Assembly (NCBI RefSeq): GCF_013839525.1
Contig: NZ_JACDIS010000002.1
Location: 372,001-436,000 of the forward strand
From: Chthonobacter rhizosphaerae
GTDB lineage: Bacteria > Pseudomonadota > Alphaproteobacteria > Rhizobiales > Pleomorphomonadaceae
Direction: 5' to 3'
DNA: 64,000 nucleotides
Positions 37,534 through 48,800 of this stretch are shown here, piece by piece; the stretch's first letter is position 1; the number at the start of each line of letters is the position of its first letter. The position numbers and the translations under genes are program-made. The notes under the pieces are model-generated. The model did no database searches, had not been told where the DNA came from, and saw nothing but the letters and a program-made list of their open reading frames with translations.

Positions 37534-38414
37534 ATGCGTTCATCCACGGTCGGCTGGTTGTTCCTGGCCCCGACACTCGTCATCCTCTTCATCTTCGGCG
37601 TGCTGCCCTTCCTCTATGTGCTCGTGATCGGGTTCACGCAGTGGAACAGCTTCGCGGCCGACCCGACGATGCAGTACAACGGCGTTGAGAACTTCCGCCG
37701 GCTCATGTTCGACGACCAGTTCCTCTATTCGCTCTGGCTGACGCTGAAATTCGGCTTCTTCGCCGTCGCGAGCCAGATCCTGCTCGGCTACCTCCTGGCG
37801 CAGCTCTTCATGCGCGACTTCCCGGGCAAGGGCTTCTTCCGCACCGTCCACACCCTTCCGCTGGTGATCGCGCCGATCGCGGTGGGCGCCACGTGGCGGC
37901 TCCTGCTGGTGCCGGGTCTCGGGCCGGTGCCCTACTACCTGAACCAGTGGTTCGGCTACGAGCTCAACATCAGCCGCTACATCGACCAGGCCTTCGTGGC
38001 GACCGTGGTGATGGACATCTGGCACTGGACGCCGCTCGTCACCCTCACGCTGCTCGCCGCCCTCGCGTCCCTGCCCAAGGAGCCGTTCGAGCAGGCGCAG
38101 ATCGACGGCGCCAACCGGTTCCAGATCTTCTGGCACGTGACGCTGCCACTCCTGAAGCCGGCGATCCTCGCCACCGTCTTCATCCGCCTCATGGACGCCC
38201 TGCGCACCGTGGACGAGGTCTGGATGCTGACCGGCGGCGGCCCGGGCGCGGCCACCCGCTACATCGGCCTGCACATCTGGCGCGTGGTGTTTCCAAAGAC
38301 GGACTATGGATACGGAGCGGCGATGTCGCTGATCACACTCTACCTCACCATCGTGATGTGCTGGCTGCTCTACGCCGGTCTCGTCGCCCGCCGCGATCTG
38401 AAGAGGGCCGAGTG

Positions 38415-38415
<1 letters not shown>
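37534..38415 (+). CDS. ABC polyol/sugar transporter permease, MalF/SmoF type
   Basis: A 293-aa membrane subunit with six predicted helices. The EAA loop [17 protein letters not shown] is near residue 190. The first helix, [19 protein letters not shown], is typical. GGAG lies seven bases before the ATG. Its stop overlaps the start of the second permease by one base. Confidence 0.92.
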
Positions 38416-39251
<836 letters not shown>

Positions 39252-39256
39252 CCCGC

Positions 39257-39463
39257 ATGGCCGACCTCTCGGAGCTTCCGCCGGAACCGCGCCGCGGCTT
39301 CCTGCCCATCCACACCAACGGGTTCGACCGGGTCTTCATCGCGGTCGTCCTCTTCGTCGCCATCCACCTGTTCTGGATGCGTTTTCTCGAGGCGAGCGTG
39401 CCGCTGTCGGTCGGGACCGTGCTGTCCGTGATCGTCGGCGCCGTCGTGATCGCCCGCGGTTAG
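39257..39463 (+). CDS. small membrane protein of the polyol ABC operon
   Basis: A 68-aa protein with two hydrophobic segments (FIAVVLFVAIHLFWMRFLE and LSVGTVLSVIVGAVVIARG) and a polar N-terminus. It starts five bases after the permease stop. Short membrane proteins occur at this position in some polyol and glycerol ABC operons; a role in permease assembly is conceivable but unshown. I do not recognise a named family with confidence. Confidence 0.7.
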   Translation: MADLSELPPEPRRGFLPIHTNGFDRVFIAVVLFVAIHLFWMRFLEASVPLSVGTVLSVIVGAVVIARG

Positions 39464-39475
39464 GAGTGTCGCCCC

Positions 39476-40513
39476 ATGAAGGCGCTGGTTCTTGAAGAAA
39501 AAGGCAGGCTCAGCCTGCGGGACTACGAGGTGGAGGAGACGCTCGGCCCCCGGGACGTGCGCATCCAGCTGAAGGTGGTGGGGGTCTGCGGCAGCGACGT
39601 GCACTACTACACCCACGGGGCGATCGGCCCCTTCGTGGTGCGCGATCCGATGATTCTCGGCCACGAGGCGGCCGGCGTCGTCACCGAGGTCGGCTCCGAG
39701 GTGACAGAGTTCAAGCCCGGCGACCGGGTCTGCATGGAACCCGGCATCCCCGACCCGGCCGGCCGGGCCACCCGGCTCGGCTCCTACAACCTCGATCCGG
39801 CGGTGCGCTTCTGGGCGACGCCGCCGATCCACGGCGTGCTCCGGCCGTCGGTTGTCCATCCGGCCGACTTCACCTTCAAGCTGCCGGACACCGTGTCCTT
39901 CGAGGCGGCCGCCATGGTGGAACCGCTCGCGGTCGGCGTCTACGCCGCCATGAAGGCGCGCGTGAAGCCCGGCGACCTGGGCGTGGTGATCGGCGCCGGC
40001 CCGATCGGCCTCGTCACCGTGCTCGCCGCGCTGGCGGCCGGCTGCGCCAGGGTGATCGTCTCCGACGTGGACGACGTGAAGCTGGAGATCGCCCGCAAGC
40101 TCGGCCCGGTCACGCCCGTAAACGTGAAGACTCGGTCGCTCGCCGAGGCGGTGCTCGCCGAGACGGAAGGCTGGGGCGCCGACGTGGTGTTCGAGTGCTC
40201 CGGCAACGAGCGCGCCGCTGCCGACGTGTTCGATCCGCTCGCCCCGGGCGGGGTGGTGGTCTACGTGGGCATCCCGCTGTCGCCGATCGCCTACGACGTC
40301 GCCAAGGCCCAGATCAAGGAAGCCCGGGTGGAGCATGTGTTCCGCTACGCCCACGTCTTCCCGCGCTGCGTGGCCATGCTGGCCTCCGGCGCGATCGACG
40401 TCTCCCCGCTGATCACCCGCACCTTCCCGTTCGAGGAGAGCGTCGAAGCCTTCGACTTCGCCGCCTCCGCGCCGAGCGGACAGGTGAAGGTGCAGATCAA
40501 GATGCCCGACTGA
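39476..40513 (+). CDS. NAD-dependent sorbitol/xylitol-type dehydrogenase lacking structural zinc
   Basis: A 345-aa medium-chain dehydrogenase of the polyol dehydrogenase group. Catalytic zinc ligands are Cys38 ([10 protein letters not shown]) and His63-Glu64 (GHEAAG). The NAD loop is GAGPIGLV near residue 176. The four cysteines of the structural zinc lobe are replaced: the usual PCxxC..C..C stretch reads [17 protein letters not shown], as in the sorbitol dehydrogenase subgroup without structural zinc. It lies between the small membrane protein and the ATPase of the importer. It should oxidise the imported polyol to a ketose (xylitol to xylulose is the closest model). Confidence 0.88.
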   Translation: MKALVLEEKGRLSLRDYEVEETLGPRDVRIQLKVVGVCGSDVHYYTHGAIGPFVVRDPMILGHEAAGVVTEVGSEVTEFKPGDRVCMEPGIPDPAGRATRLGSYNLDPAVRFWATPPIHGVLRPSVVHPADFTFKLPDTVSFEAAAMVEPLAVGVYAAMKARVKPGDLGVVIGAGPIGLVTVLAALAAGCARVIVSDVDDVKLEIARKLGPVTPVNVKTRSLAEAVLAETEGWGADVVFECSGNERAAADVFDPLAPGGVVVYVGIPLSPIAYDVAKAQIKEARVEHVFRYAHVFPRCVAMLASGAIDVSPLITRTFPFEESVEAFDFAASAPSGQVKVQIKMPD

Positions 40514-40523
40514 GAGGACGAGA

Positions 40524-41591
40524 ATGGCTCCGGTCACCCTGAGGGACGTGAAGAAGCGCTACGGCAGCGTCCAGGTCATCCATGGCGTCTCGGTCGACAT
40601 CCGGGACGGCGAGTTCGTGGTGCTCGTCGGCCCGTCCGGCTGCGGCAAGTCCACGCTCCTGCGCATGATCGCCGGCCTGGAGGAGATCTCCGGCGGCGAG
40701 GTGAGCATCGGCGGACGGGTCGTAAACGACAAGCCGCCGAAGGACCGGGACATCGCGATGGTGTTCCAGAACTACGCGCTCTATCCGCACATGAATGTCG
40801 CGGACAACATGAGCTTTTCGCTGCGCCTGAAAGGCGTTCCGAAAGCCGAGATCGACCAGAAGGTGAAGCGCGCGGCGTCCATCCTGGCGCTCGACCACCT
40901 GCTCGACCGGCTGCCGAAGCAGCTCTCGGGCGGCCAGCGGCAGCGCGTCGCCATGGGGCGCGCCATCGTCCGCGACCCGCAGGTCTTTCTGTTCGACGAG
41001 CCGCTCTCAAACCTGGACGCCAAGCTGCGCGTGCAGATGCGCGTGGAGATCAAGGAACTGCACCAGCGGCTGAAGACCACGACGATCTACGTCACCCACG
41101 ACCAGATCGAGGCCATGACCATGGCGGACAAGATCGTGGTCATGCACGACGGGATCGTCGAGCAGATCGGCGCGCCGCTGGACCTCTACGACCGGCCGGC
41201 CAACCTGTTCGTCGCGGGCTTCATCGGGTCGCCGTCCATGAACTTCGTGGACGGGACGCTCCGGCTGAGCGGCTCCGACGCGGCGGTGGTGACCGCGGAC
41301 GGGGTGGCGCTGCCCCTCGCCCGAGCGCCGGCCGGCGGCGCGAACGGCCAGTCGGTCGTCTACGGCATCCGGCCGGAGCACATCGCTCTCGGCGACGGCG
41401 GACAGCGGGCGACCGTGTCGGTGATCGAGCCGACAGGATCGGAGACGCAGGTGTTCATGCGCCTCGGCTCCAGCCCCGTTGTCGGCGTGTTCCGCGAGCG
41501 GATCACGGCCCGGCCGGACGAGGCGCTCGCCATCCGGCCGGACCCGGCGCTCGCCCACGTGTTCGACAAGGTCTCCGGCCGGCGGCTCTGA
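40524..41591 (+). CDS. ABC transporter ATP-binding protein, UgpC/SmoK/MalK type
   Basis: A 355-aa ATPase. Walker [10 protein letters not shown] is at residues 36-44, the signature LSGGQRQR at 134-141, and Walker B VFLFDEP near 154-160, followed by the D-loop LSNLDAKLR. The switch motif is [10 protein letters not shown]. The C-terminal TOBE/MalK regulatory domain starts near residue 240. It energises the permease pair at 37.5-39.3 kb from the cytoplasmic face. Confidence 0.94.
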   Translation: MAPVTLRDVKKRYGSVQVIHGVSVDIRDGEFVVLVGPSGCGKSTLLRMIAGLEEISGGEVSIGGRVVNDKPPKDRDIAMVFQNYALYPHMNVADNMSFSLRLKGVPKAEIDQKVKRAASILALDHLLDRLPKQLSGGQRQRVAMGRAIVRDPQVFLFDEPLSNLDAKLRVQMRVEIKELHQRLKTTTIYVTHDQIEAMTMADKIVVMHDGIVEQIGAPLDLYDRPANLFVAGFIGSPSMNFVDGTLRLSGSDAAVVTADGVALPLARAPAGGANGQSVVYGIRPEHIALGDGGQRATVSVIEPTGSETQVFMRLGSSPVVGVFRERITARPDEALAIRPDPALAHVFDKVSGRRL

Positions 41592-41630
41592 AGCCCGGGC
41601 CGTCAAAGTTCAGAAAACGGGAGGATGCCC

Positions 41631-42404
41631 ATGTATTGGGACAGACTGAAGCTCGACGGCCGGGTGGCGGTCGTGACCGGCGGCGGCCGAGGCATCGGGC
41701 TCGCCTGCTGCGAGGCGCTGGCCGAGACGGGCGCCCGGGTGGTGATCGCCGACGTGGACGCCGCCGTCGCCGAGGAAGGCCGCGCCTACCTGACCGAGAA
41801 GGGCTACGCGGCCGACGTGATCGGCCTCGACGTGACGGACCCGACGGCCGTGACCGAGGCGGCGGACGCGCTGGTGGGGCGGCTCGGCAGGGTCGACGTC
41901 CTGGTCGCCAACGCCGGCATCGCGCGCTCCGGAACGCCCGCCGAGGAGCTGACGGACGAGCATTGGCTGAACGTCAACGACGTGAACTACAACGGCGTCT
42001 TCTGGTGCAACCGCGCTTTCGGGCGGCACATGCTGAAGGCCGGCAAGGGCTCGATCGTCAACATCGGGTCGATGTCGGGCTTCATCGTGAACCGGCCGCA
42101 GAAGCAGGCCTACTACAATGCCTCGAAGGCGGCGGTGCACCACCTGACCCGCTCGCTGGCGGCCGAGTGGGCGGACCGGGGCGTGCGGGTGAACGCGGTC
42201 GCGCCGACCTACATCGAGACGCCGCTCACCACGTTCGCCTACGACAAGCCGGGCATGGTGGAGGCCTGGCTGCGCGACACGCCGATGAACCGCCTTGGCC
42301 AACCCCTTGAGATCGCTTCGGTCGTCCAGTTCCTGGCGTCCGACGCGGCGAGCCTGATGACCGGTTCGATCGTGCTCGCGGACGGTGGCTTCACCTGCTG
42401 GTGA
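41631..42404 (+). CDS. short-chain dehydrogenase/reductase (polyol/ketose type)
   Basis: A 257-aa classical SDR. The cofactor motif TGGGRGIG is near residues 17-24, NAGI near 93, the catalytic Ser in IGSMSG and the YYNASK Tyr-Lys pair near 158-162. The start at 41631 has ACGGGAGG six bases upstream; an ATG six bases earlier abuts the ribosome site. Relatives include D-arabinitol, D-threitol and ribitol-type dehydrogenases. It stands in the polyol operon 39 bases after the ATPase gene. Confidence 0.9.
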   Translation: MYWDRLKLDGRVAVVTGGGRGIGLACCEALAETGARVVIADVDAAVAEEGRAYLTEKGYAADVIGLDVTDPTAVTEAADALVGRLGRVDVLVANAGIARSGTPAEELTDEHWLNVNDVNYNGVFWCNRAFGRHMLKAGKGSIVNIGSMSGFIVNRPQKQAYYNASKAAVHHLTRSLAAEWADRGVRVNAVAPTYIETPLTTFAYDKPGMVEAWLRDTPMNRLGQPLEIASVVQFLASDAASLMTGSIVLADGGFTCW

Positions 42405-42418
42405 GGGGAGACATGCAG

Positions 42419-43144
42419 ATGGAATTCCAAGGCAAGACCGTGCTCGTCACCGGCGCCGGCAAGGGCATCGGCCGGGCGACGGCGACCATGCTGGCGGCCC
42501 GCGGGGCCGAGGTGGTGGCGCTCACCCGCTCGCCGTCGGACCTCGACAGCCTCAAGGCCGAGATCGGCTGCCGGACGATCGCGGTGGATCTCGCCGACCC
42601 GGCCGCGACCCGGGCGGCGGCCCGGGAGGCCGGCCCGGTGGACTATCTGGTCAACAACGCCGGCACGACCGCGCTCGACAGCTTCCTGGACCTCACCGTC
42701 GAGACGATGAACCACCTCCTGGCGGTGAACACGGTGGCGCCCATGATCGTCGCCCAGGAATACGCCCGCGATCGCATCGCGCGGGGCCTGAAAGGGTCGA
42801 TCGTCAACGTGTCGTCGGTGTCGTCGTTCATCGGCTTCGCCGACCACGCCGCCTATTGCGCCTCCAAGGGCGCTCTCGACGCGATGACGCGGGTGATGGC
42901 GAACGAGCTCGGACGCCAGGGCATCCGCGTCAACGCGGTGAACCCGACCGTGACGCTGACCCCGATGGCGGTCAAGGCGTGGAGCGATCCGGCGAAGTCG
43001 GCCGGCATGATGAACCGCATCCCGGTCGGCCGTTTCGCCGATCCGGACGACGTTGCCGAAGTGATCCTCTACCTGCTGTCGGACCGGGCGGCCATGGTGA
43101 ATGGTATCGCGATGCCGGTGGACGGCGGGTTCATGATCAACTGA
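42419..43144 (+). CDS. L-xylulose reductase (DCXR-like) SDR
   Basis: A 241-aa SDR whose whole layout follows animal dicarbonyl/L-xylulose reductase. It has VLVTGAGKGIGRAT at residues 8-21 and NNAG near 80. The catalytic Ser is in NVSSVSSF, and YCASKGALDAMTRVMANELG carries Tyr and Lys. The C-terminal stretch NAVNPTVTLTPMAVKAWSDP, then MMNRIPVGRFADPDDV, matches the human enzyme almost motif for motif. It should interconvert xylitol and L-xylulose with NADP(H). ATG 42419 has GAGGGGAG eight bases upstream. It is the last gene of the polyol operon and fixes the pathway as pentitol-related. Confidence 0.88.
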   Translation: MEFQGKTVLVTGAGKGIGRATATMLAARGAEVVALTRSPSDLDSLKAEIGCRTIAVDLADPAATRAAAREAGPVDYLVNNAGTTALDSFLDLTVETMNHLLAVNTVAPMIVAQEYARDRIARGLKGSIVNVSSVSSFIGFADHAAYCASKGALDAMTRVMANELGRQGIRVNAVNPTVTLTPMAVKAWSDPAKSAGMMNRIPVGRFADPDDVAEVILYLLSDRAAMVNGIAMPVDGGFMIN

Positions 43145-43182
43145 GGCTGGCTGATCTTGGCAGACCTGTCGCGGCCGTCCCG

Positions 43183-44415
43183 TCATCCGACGAGGCGGTC
43201 GCGAAGTTCCAGGGGGTCGCAGTCCACATACTCGATGTAGCGCGGCCAGACCTGGTTGCGCCCGTTCCGCTTGGCCTCGTAGAGCGCGGCGTCGGCCTGG
43301 GCGATCAGCGCCTCGGCTGCCGCCGCGCTGACGATCGGACCGGCGGCGACGCCGACGCTGACCGTGACCGGCGCGGTCGGATGGAAGGCCGGATGGGCGA
43401 TGTCGGCGTTCTCGATCGCCCGCCGGACGCGGTCTCCTACCACGACGGCGGTGTCGCGGTCCGTGTCGTGCAGGAGGATCAGGAATTCCTCGCCGCCATA
43501 ACGGAATGCCATGTCGGACCGTGTGCGGATGTCGTCGGCGATGACGGATGCGATCCGGCGCAGGCACTCGTCCCCGGCCTGGTGACCGGCGGCGTCGTTG
43601 AACGACTTGAAGTGATCGATGTCGAGGAGGAGGATCGCGCCGGTCGGCGGCGGATCCATGGAGGCGTAGTGCGCGATGGCCTGCTCGAGCGCCCGGCGGT
43701 TGAAGAGCCCGGTGAGCGCGTCGCGGCGGCTGAGGCCTTCCAACTCGCGGCTGCGCATGCGCTCGCGGACGGTGTGGAGATAGCCGAGGCGCTGCTCGCG
43801 CTCCAGGTTGTAGGACCCGACCAGCGAGAAGGCGACGGCGGCGCCGAACACGAGGTTCGCCGAAAGCATCTGCACCATGTCGAGCTCCGGCAGGGACGCG
43901 ACGCCGATGCTGTAGCAGAGCTGGCTGCCGAGGCAGGCCACGACCGCGTACCAGAAGCGGACACGCTGCACGACCGTGGCGAACAGGATGCAGAGCACGA
44001 TGCCGTAGTGGAGGTCGAACCGATACGGGCTCTCGCTCATCAGCATGACGGCCAGGATGGTGGCGGACGCCACGACGGTGATGAAGGCCTGCAGGCCCTC
44101 CCGGACCAGGGGCGGCGGGTTGGACCGCAGGAGGAGCACGATGGCGAGGCCGATCGGCGTGACGATGCCGATCCGCAGCGCGACCGCCTCGGCGAACACG
44201 TCCGGCGCCAGGAAGAAGTCGGAGACGAGGAAGAGATTGTAGAGGACGATGGCGAGGACCCCCCGCCAGATCATCTGGCGGCACCGTTCAGGGCCGAGTT
44301 CGCGCTCGAAGGCCGCCTCCAGGGCGCTTGAGAAGCGCAGAAGGCGAGCACCACCTGCGATCGCCGTCTCGGTCATCGCCAACGTGATGGGCTCGGGAGG
44401 TGTCTTCTGCAGCAT
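43183..44415 (-). CDS. membrane-bound diguanylate cyclase (GGDEF)
   Basis: A 410-aa protein. About six hydrophobic helices (roughly 50-205) anchor a C-terminal GGDEF domain (about 235-395). The active site reads RYGGEEF and LLLDIDHFKSFND holds the metal Asp, so synthesis of cyclic-di-GMP is expected. The inhibitory I-site RxxD before the active site is degenerate (TRSD), suggesting loss of product inhibition. It converges on the L-xylulose reductase gene and is otherwise isolated. Confidence 0.92.
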   Translation of the reverse strand: MLQKTPPEPITLAMTETAIAGGARLLRFSSALEAAFERELGPERCRQMIWRGVLAIVLYNLFLVSDFFLAPDVFAEAVALRIGIVTPIGLAIVLLLRSNPPPLVREGLQAFITVVASATILAVMLMSESPYRFDLHYGIVLCILFATVVQRVRFWYAVVACLGSQLCYSIGVASLPELDMVQMLSANLVFGAAVAFSLVGSYNLEREQRLGYLHTVRERMRSRELEGLSRRDALTGLFNRRALEQAIAHYASMDPPPTGAILLLDIDHFKSFNDAAGHQAGDECLRRIASVIADDIRTRSDMAFRYGGEEFLILLHDTDRDTAVVVGDRVRRAIENADIAHPAFHPTAPVTVSVGVAAGPIVSAAAAEALIAQADAALYEAKRNGRNQVWPRYIEYVDCDPLELRDRLVG

Positions 44416-44614
44416 GGGTGATCGTCATTCGCAGCATTCCAGGTGATAATGACGGCGACACATGAAAAATCTGTTATGTGCTGCTCATTTTTGACGACCA
44501 GCACTGGTTGGCATCGGACGCTCGCTCGCGCGGAGCGCGCTTTCCCTCCACAGTGTGCATGTAAAGTCACAGGGTCGGACCCAAGACGCTGGGCTTCGGC
44601 GATGCCCGCACGAG

Positions 44615-44645
44615 AACGGGCCTCCGCCGGTGGCGGAAGCCCGTT
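44615..44645 (-). terminator. hairpin downstream of the small PepSY-like gene
   Basis: AACGGGCCTCCGCC (44615-44628) pairs with GGCGGAAGCCCGTT (44632-44645) around a 3-base loop with one mismatch. It lies 22 bases past the stop of the leftward gene at 44668; the T-run on that strand is weak. The rest of 44416-44667 shows no gene. Confidence 0.55.
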
Positions 44646-44667
44646 TCAGGAGTGGACCGCAGACCGG

Positions 44668-45000
44668 TCAGATGCGGTTGACGTCAAGGATCTCGCCGGT
44701 GCGGCGGCTCACGTCCACTTCGATGTCCCGGCCGCGACGGTCGATGCCGACCACGCGGTAGGAGTTGCGGCGGGTCTGGATCTCGTCGACCTCGTCGATG
44801 CCGGCGCCGCGAGCGATCCGGGCGGCCTCGCGCGCGGTGACTTCCTCGTCCTCCCGGATCACCCGGTCGATGCGCTCTTCCTGGGGCGGCACGACGCGGA
44901 CGCCGTTCGGGCCGAGCTCGATCGCCTGCGACAGGACAGCGGAAGACGATCCGACAAGAATGGCGGCCGCGGTCATGATGGAAGCAGTCTTCTTCATCAT
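44668..45000 (-). CDS. small exported PepSY-like protein
   Basis: A 110-aa protein with a signal peptide (MMKKTASIMTAAAILVGSSSA, cleavage near residue 25). The mature part ends in a PepSY-like beta-strand pattern: SYRVVGIDRRGRDIEVDVS, then GEILDVNRI. AAGGAG lies eight bases before ATG 45000. Such proteins are periplasmic and may restrain proteases or sense redox state; the function here is unknown. Confidence 0.78.
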   Translation of the reverse strand: MMKKTASIMTAAAILVGSSSAVLSQAIELGPNGVRVVPPQEERIDRVIREDEEVTAREAARIARGAGIDEVDEIQTRRNSYRVVGIDRRGRDIEVDVSRRTGEILDVNRI

Positions 45001-45326
45001 CCTCAAGTCTCCTTGATCCTGACGTCGCTCATCACGCGGGACGTCATTCGATATGCCCATTCAACTCGTCATGTGCCGTCCCGTTCCACTGCGGATGCAG
45101 CTTGCCGCGGGCGATCACATGTATTCGAAGTCTGATTGATCAACCTGAAGGATTGTCCAACGGCGTGGCTATACGTTTGGCTTGGCCTTGGCCGTAAAGC
45201 TGTTCGAACCCTAAATGGACCATTCATCCAGGGTTCAGCCGCCACCCGTTAAACCGGCACCATCGAGTTCGACGCGGCCAATGGCCGGCTCCCTCAGGAG
45301 CGGCCCCGCATCAAATGGAGACGGCG
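45001..45326. other. divergent promoter region without genes
   Basis: Holds the promoters of the leftward PepSY-like gene and the rightward BA14K-like gene. It includes an AT-rich stretch around 45120-45230. I see no further coding content, and no palindrome strong enough to call an operator. Confidence 0.4.
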
Positions 45327-45749
45327 ATGAAGACCTTCGGTGTCCTGATGTCGGTCGCGGCCATCACGGCGGCCACGACCCTGAGCCCCACCCCCGTCGA
45401 GGCGCGCGACCGGACGCGCGACGTGGTGGCGGGCGCCGCGCTCGGCGTTCTCGGCGGCGTGCTGATCGGCCAGGCTCTGGCCCCGCAGCCGCTCTACGCG
45501 GCCCCTCCCCCGCCGCCGCCGGTCTACTACGAACCGCAGCCCGTCTACGTGGCTCCTCCGCCGGTCTACCGGCAGCCGCAGGTGATCTACGAAGAGCCCC
45601 GGCCGTCGCGTCACTATCGGCGGGTGAGCGCCCGGGCCGCGCACCGGGACTGGTGCGAGGACCGCTACCGGTCGTACGACGCCTATGACAACACCTGGGT
45701 GGACCGGTACGGCCGCGTGCGCGAGTGCGTGTCGCCCTACGGAAACTGA
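45327..45749 (+). CDS. BA14K-family exported protein with Pro/Tyr-rich linker
   Basis: A 140-aa exported protein. Signal peptide at residues 1-26, a Gly/Ala hydrophobic stretch (AGAALGVLGGVLIGQAL), then a Pro/Tyr-rich linker with PPPPPPVYY. The C-terminus, WCEDRYRSYDAYDNTW and RECVSPYGN, is the BA14K (lectin-like, Brucella immunoreactive antigen) domain with its paired cysteines. ATG 45327 has GGAG six bases upstream; ATG 45315 is the alternative. It is probably attached to the cell envelope. Confidence 0.85.
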   Translation: MKTFGVLMSVAAITAATTLSPTPVEARDRTRDVVAGAALGVLGGVLIGQALAPQPLYAAPPPPPPVYYEPQPVYVAPPPVYRQPQVIYEEPRPSRHYRRVSARAAHRDWCEDRYRSYDAYDNTWVDRYGRVRECVSPYGN

Positions 45750-45786
45750 TCGTCCGCACTCAGCGGCGGCCGCCAGACTGACGAAA

Positions 45787-45816
45787 GGCCGGCGGGGCGA
45801 CCCGCCGGCCTTTTTT
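45787..45816 (+). terminator. intrinsic terminator
   Basis: GGCCGGCGGG (45787-45796), loop GCGA, then the perfect complement CCCGCCGGCC (45801-45810) followed by six T. It lies 38 bases after the BA14K-like gene, and is the clearest Rho-independent terminator in the window. Confidence 0.92.
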
Positions 45817-45888
45817 GGTATCCGATGCGTGTTCACAAAAACCGTCGCCCGCCGGGCGTATCCGCGAGTCGTCCGCGCGGATGACGGA

Positions 45889-48800
45889 TCAGTTCAGGCC
45901 CCAGCCGTCGTCCGCGTAGGGGTCGGACTCGGGCGGCGGCATCCAGCACGGTTCGGCCGGTCCGGCGATGGCGCAGGGCCGCAGCTCCCGGCCGAACTGG
46001 CGCGCGCCCGGCTCCGGCGGCGGCTCCGTATCCACGTAGTCGCGGAGGTCGCGCGGGCCACCCTGGGGCGAATAGGCGTCCATGGGCGGCTCCGGCGGAC
46101 CGAAGCGCTCGTCCGGGCTGACGAAGCCGTTCTCCAGGTACCGGTAGGGATCTTCGCGCGGCGCTTGGCGGGCGGGTTCCGCCACCTGCCGGCGCGGCCG
46201 GTTCACCAGGCGATCCCGGGTCTCCGTCGCGGGGGCGGCGATGGCGGGCGGCGGCGCGGACCGGGCCGGCTCGATCCTCGGCCGAGCGACGGGAAGCGGG
46301 CCGCCCATGATGATCGGATCGGGACCGGCCGCGGCCTCGGGCGCGGCGGCCGGATCCGTGGACGCGGTCTCGGCCGGCTGCGCGGGCTCGGGCTCGGGCT
46401 CGCCCGGACGACGGCCGGCGAGACCGATGCGCTCGGTCCATGGGCGCGGGCCCGTGCGGGTGTCCGGCGTCGTGGCGGGTTCGGCGGTTTCCGCCGCCGA
46501 CTCGCCGGGCGCCTCTGTGGCGCCGGGCTGCGCGGCGGGGTCCCCGGTGCCGGTGGGCGGCGTGAGGGCGGCCACGTCGCCGTCCGACGAGGGCTCCGGG
46601 CGCGCCGGAGCTCCGGCCGGGGACTCAGGGGCGAGCGCGGGCTTCAGGCCGCCGATGCGATCGCCGCCAACGGGCAGATCGGCCGAGTCGTCCGGCACGC
46701 CGGCGTTCTGGTCGAGCGCGCCGGTCGCGCCTTCGGCGGCTTCATCCGGGTCCTGGAGGGCCGCAGTCTCGGCCTCCGGCGAGGCGACGGGCGGACGGTC
46801 GGTGGTGACGACGCGGACCGGCGGGGCATCGCCCGCGGACGCCGGCTCGTCGGTGGCGGGCTGCCGGTCGGCGTCGCCCGACTGGTCGGCATTGTCGGCC
46901 ACCGCGACCGGTTCGGACGGCGGCATGCCGAGGAAGGAGCCGACCCGGTCGAGGTCGAGGCCCGCGTAGCCGGCCGCGACGGCGCCGCCGACCAGAAGCA
47001 CGACGGCGGCGACGCCGGTGAGGAGCGCCGACGCGCGGCCACGGCCGGCGGGCGGCGCGGCGATCTCCGGCGGCATGGCCGGGCGCGGGACCGCGCCGTA
47101 GCCATCGGCCCCGAGAGCGCCGCCGAGCACGGGCTCGACCCGCCGATCACGGTCGATACGACCCGGCTGGGGAGTGCGGGCGGCGCGGGCCGTCGCGGCC
47201 GTCGCGACCGGACGGGCGGAAGGCTTCGCAGGCGAGGCCGCCGGGCGCGTGCGGGGCGGCGTGTTCGCCCATTCGGCGACCGACAGGGGCCAATCGGCCC
47301 CAAGGGCCGGATCGGGCTCGCTGACCGGCACGCGCGGCGTGGGCGCCACGAAGGCCGCGCGGCCGGGTTCCTCGGTCGGCGGCGGACGCGGCGGCTGGGC
47401 CGGACGGGCGGAGGCGACCGCCGGTTCCCGAGCGGGCGGCACGACCGGAGTTTCGACGACGGGATTGTGGGGCGCGGGCTCGGCGGGCCGTACCGACACC
47501 GCTTCGCGGTCCATCGGGGCGGCACGGTCCATCGGTGCGGCGCGATCGGCCGAGGCGGCGCGGTCCGCCGGGGCAGCGCCGGCGCGGACGCGCTCGAGAC
47601 GCTCGAGGGCGGCCTGCAGGGTTTCCACCGAAACGCCCTGGCGCCCGCTCGGCGAAACGGCCGCAGCCGCAGCCGCAGCGGCGGCCGGAGCGATGTCCGG
47701 CGCCGCCGGCGGCGCGGCCAATGGCTCGACGAAGAGGTCGTGATCGGCCGGAATGGGCGCCGGAACGACCGGTGCGACGGCTGGCGTTTCCGCGACGGCT
47801 GGCGCTTCCACCGGGGGAGCGAGAGGCATCTCGGCGGTGTCCTTGCCGGTGGTCGCGACCGGGCGCACGGGAGCGGCGACGATCCGCCAGCGCCGGTAGC
47901 GGGTCGGCACCGGGCGAACGAGCGCGCCGTCGGAATCGGGTTCGGCGGACGGCGCATCCGACCGGGCGGTCGGAACCGGAGCGGCGTCCGCGACGGCGGC
48001 CGCGTCCGGCCCCAGCAGAGGCGAGGTCGACGCCGGTTCGGCGGCGCGCGGGGCTTCGGTCGGCGGACTGGCGGTCGACGAGGCTTCAGCGACGGGCGGC
48101 ATGGGCTCGGCGACCTGATCCTCCGCGACGAGGCCGGCCGGGCGGACCGGCTGGGGCGGTTCGACCGGCGCGGGTTCGGGCACGCGCTGGGGCGGCGGGG
48201 CGGCGGGGCGCGCGTTGGCGAACGGGATGACCTCGGCCACGCCGGCCGGGCGCGGGTCCGCCGCCGCGCGGGTGCGCGAGGAACGCGTCCTGGCGCCGGG
48301 AAGCTCGGCCGCCGGCACGTCCGGGCGACGGATCGGGCCGTTGCGATCGACGCTGAGGAAGGCCGTGTCGCCCTTGAAGAGGCGGACGGCCGACAGCTTG
48401 CCGGTGCCGTAGGCGCCGGTGTCCACCGCGATGCGGTTCCGCGTCTTCATGGGAGAGGCCACGGGCGTGTGGCCGTGCACGACGGTGATCCCGAGGTCGC
48501 CATCGAAATTGAGGAACTCCGACCCGATCAGCATCAGGTCCATCGGCGCCTGGGCTTCGAGCGGCACGCCCGGCCGGATGCCGGCGTGGACGAACACGTG
48601 GTTGCCGAGCATGGCCATGTGCGGCAGCTCGGACATGAAATCCACGTGCGCCTTCGGCAGCATGACGGAGAAGTTGGACGCGAGCGCCTGCCGGGCCGCC
48701 GGCGTGGTGAGGCGCGGCGGGACCATCACGCCATAGGAGGTGAGCGTCTCCAGGCCGCCCACGCCGAGCCAGAGGTCGGCATCACGCGGGTTGCGCAGGA

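Noticed and set aside
45205-45225. GTTCGAACCC near 45210 as a tRNA T-loop
   Set aside because: The flanking bases do not form the five-pair T stem and no acceptor or anticodon arm can be drawn around it.
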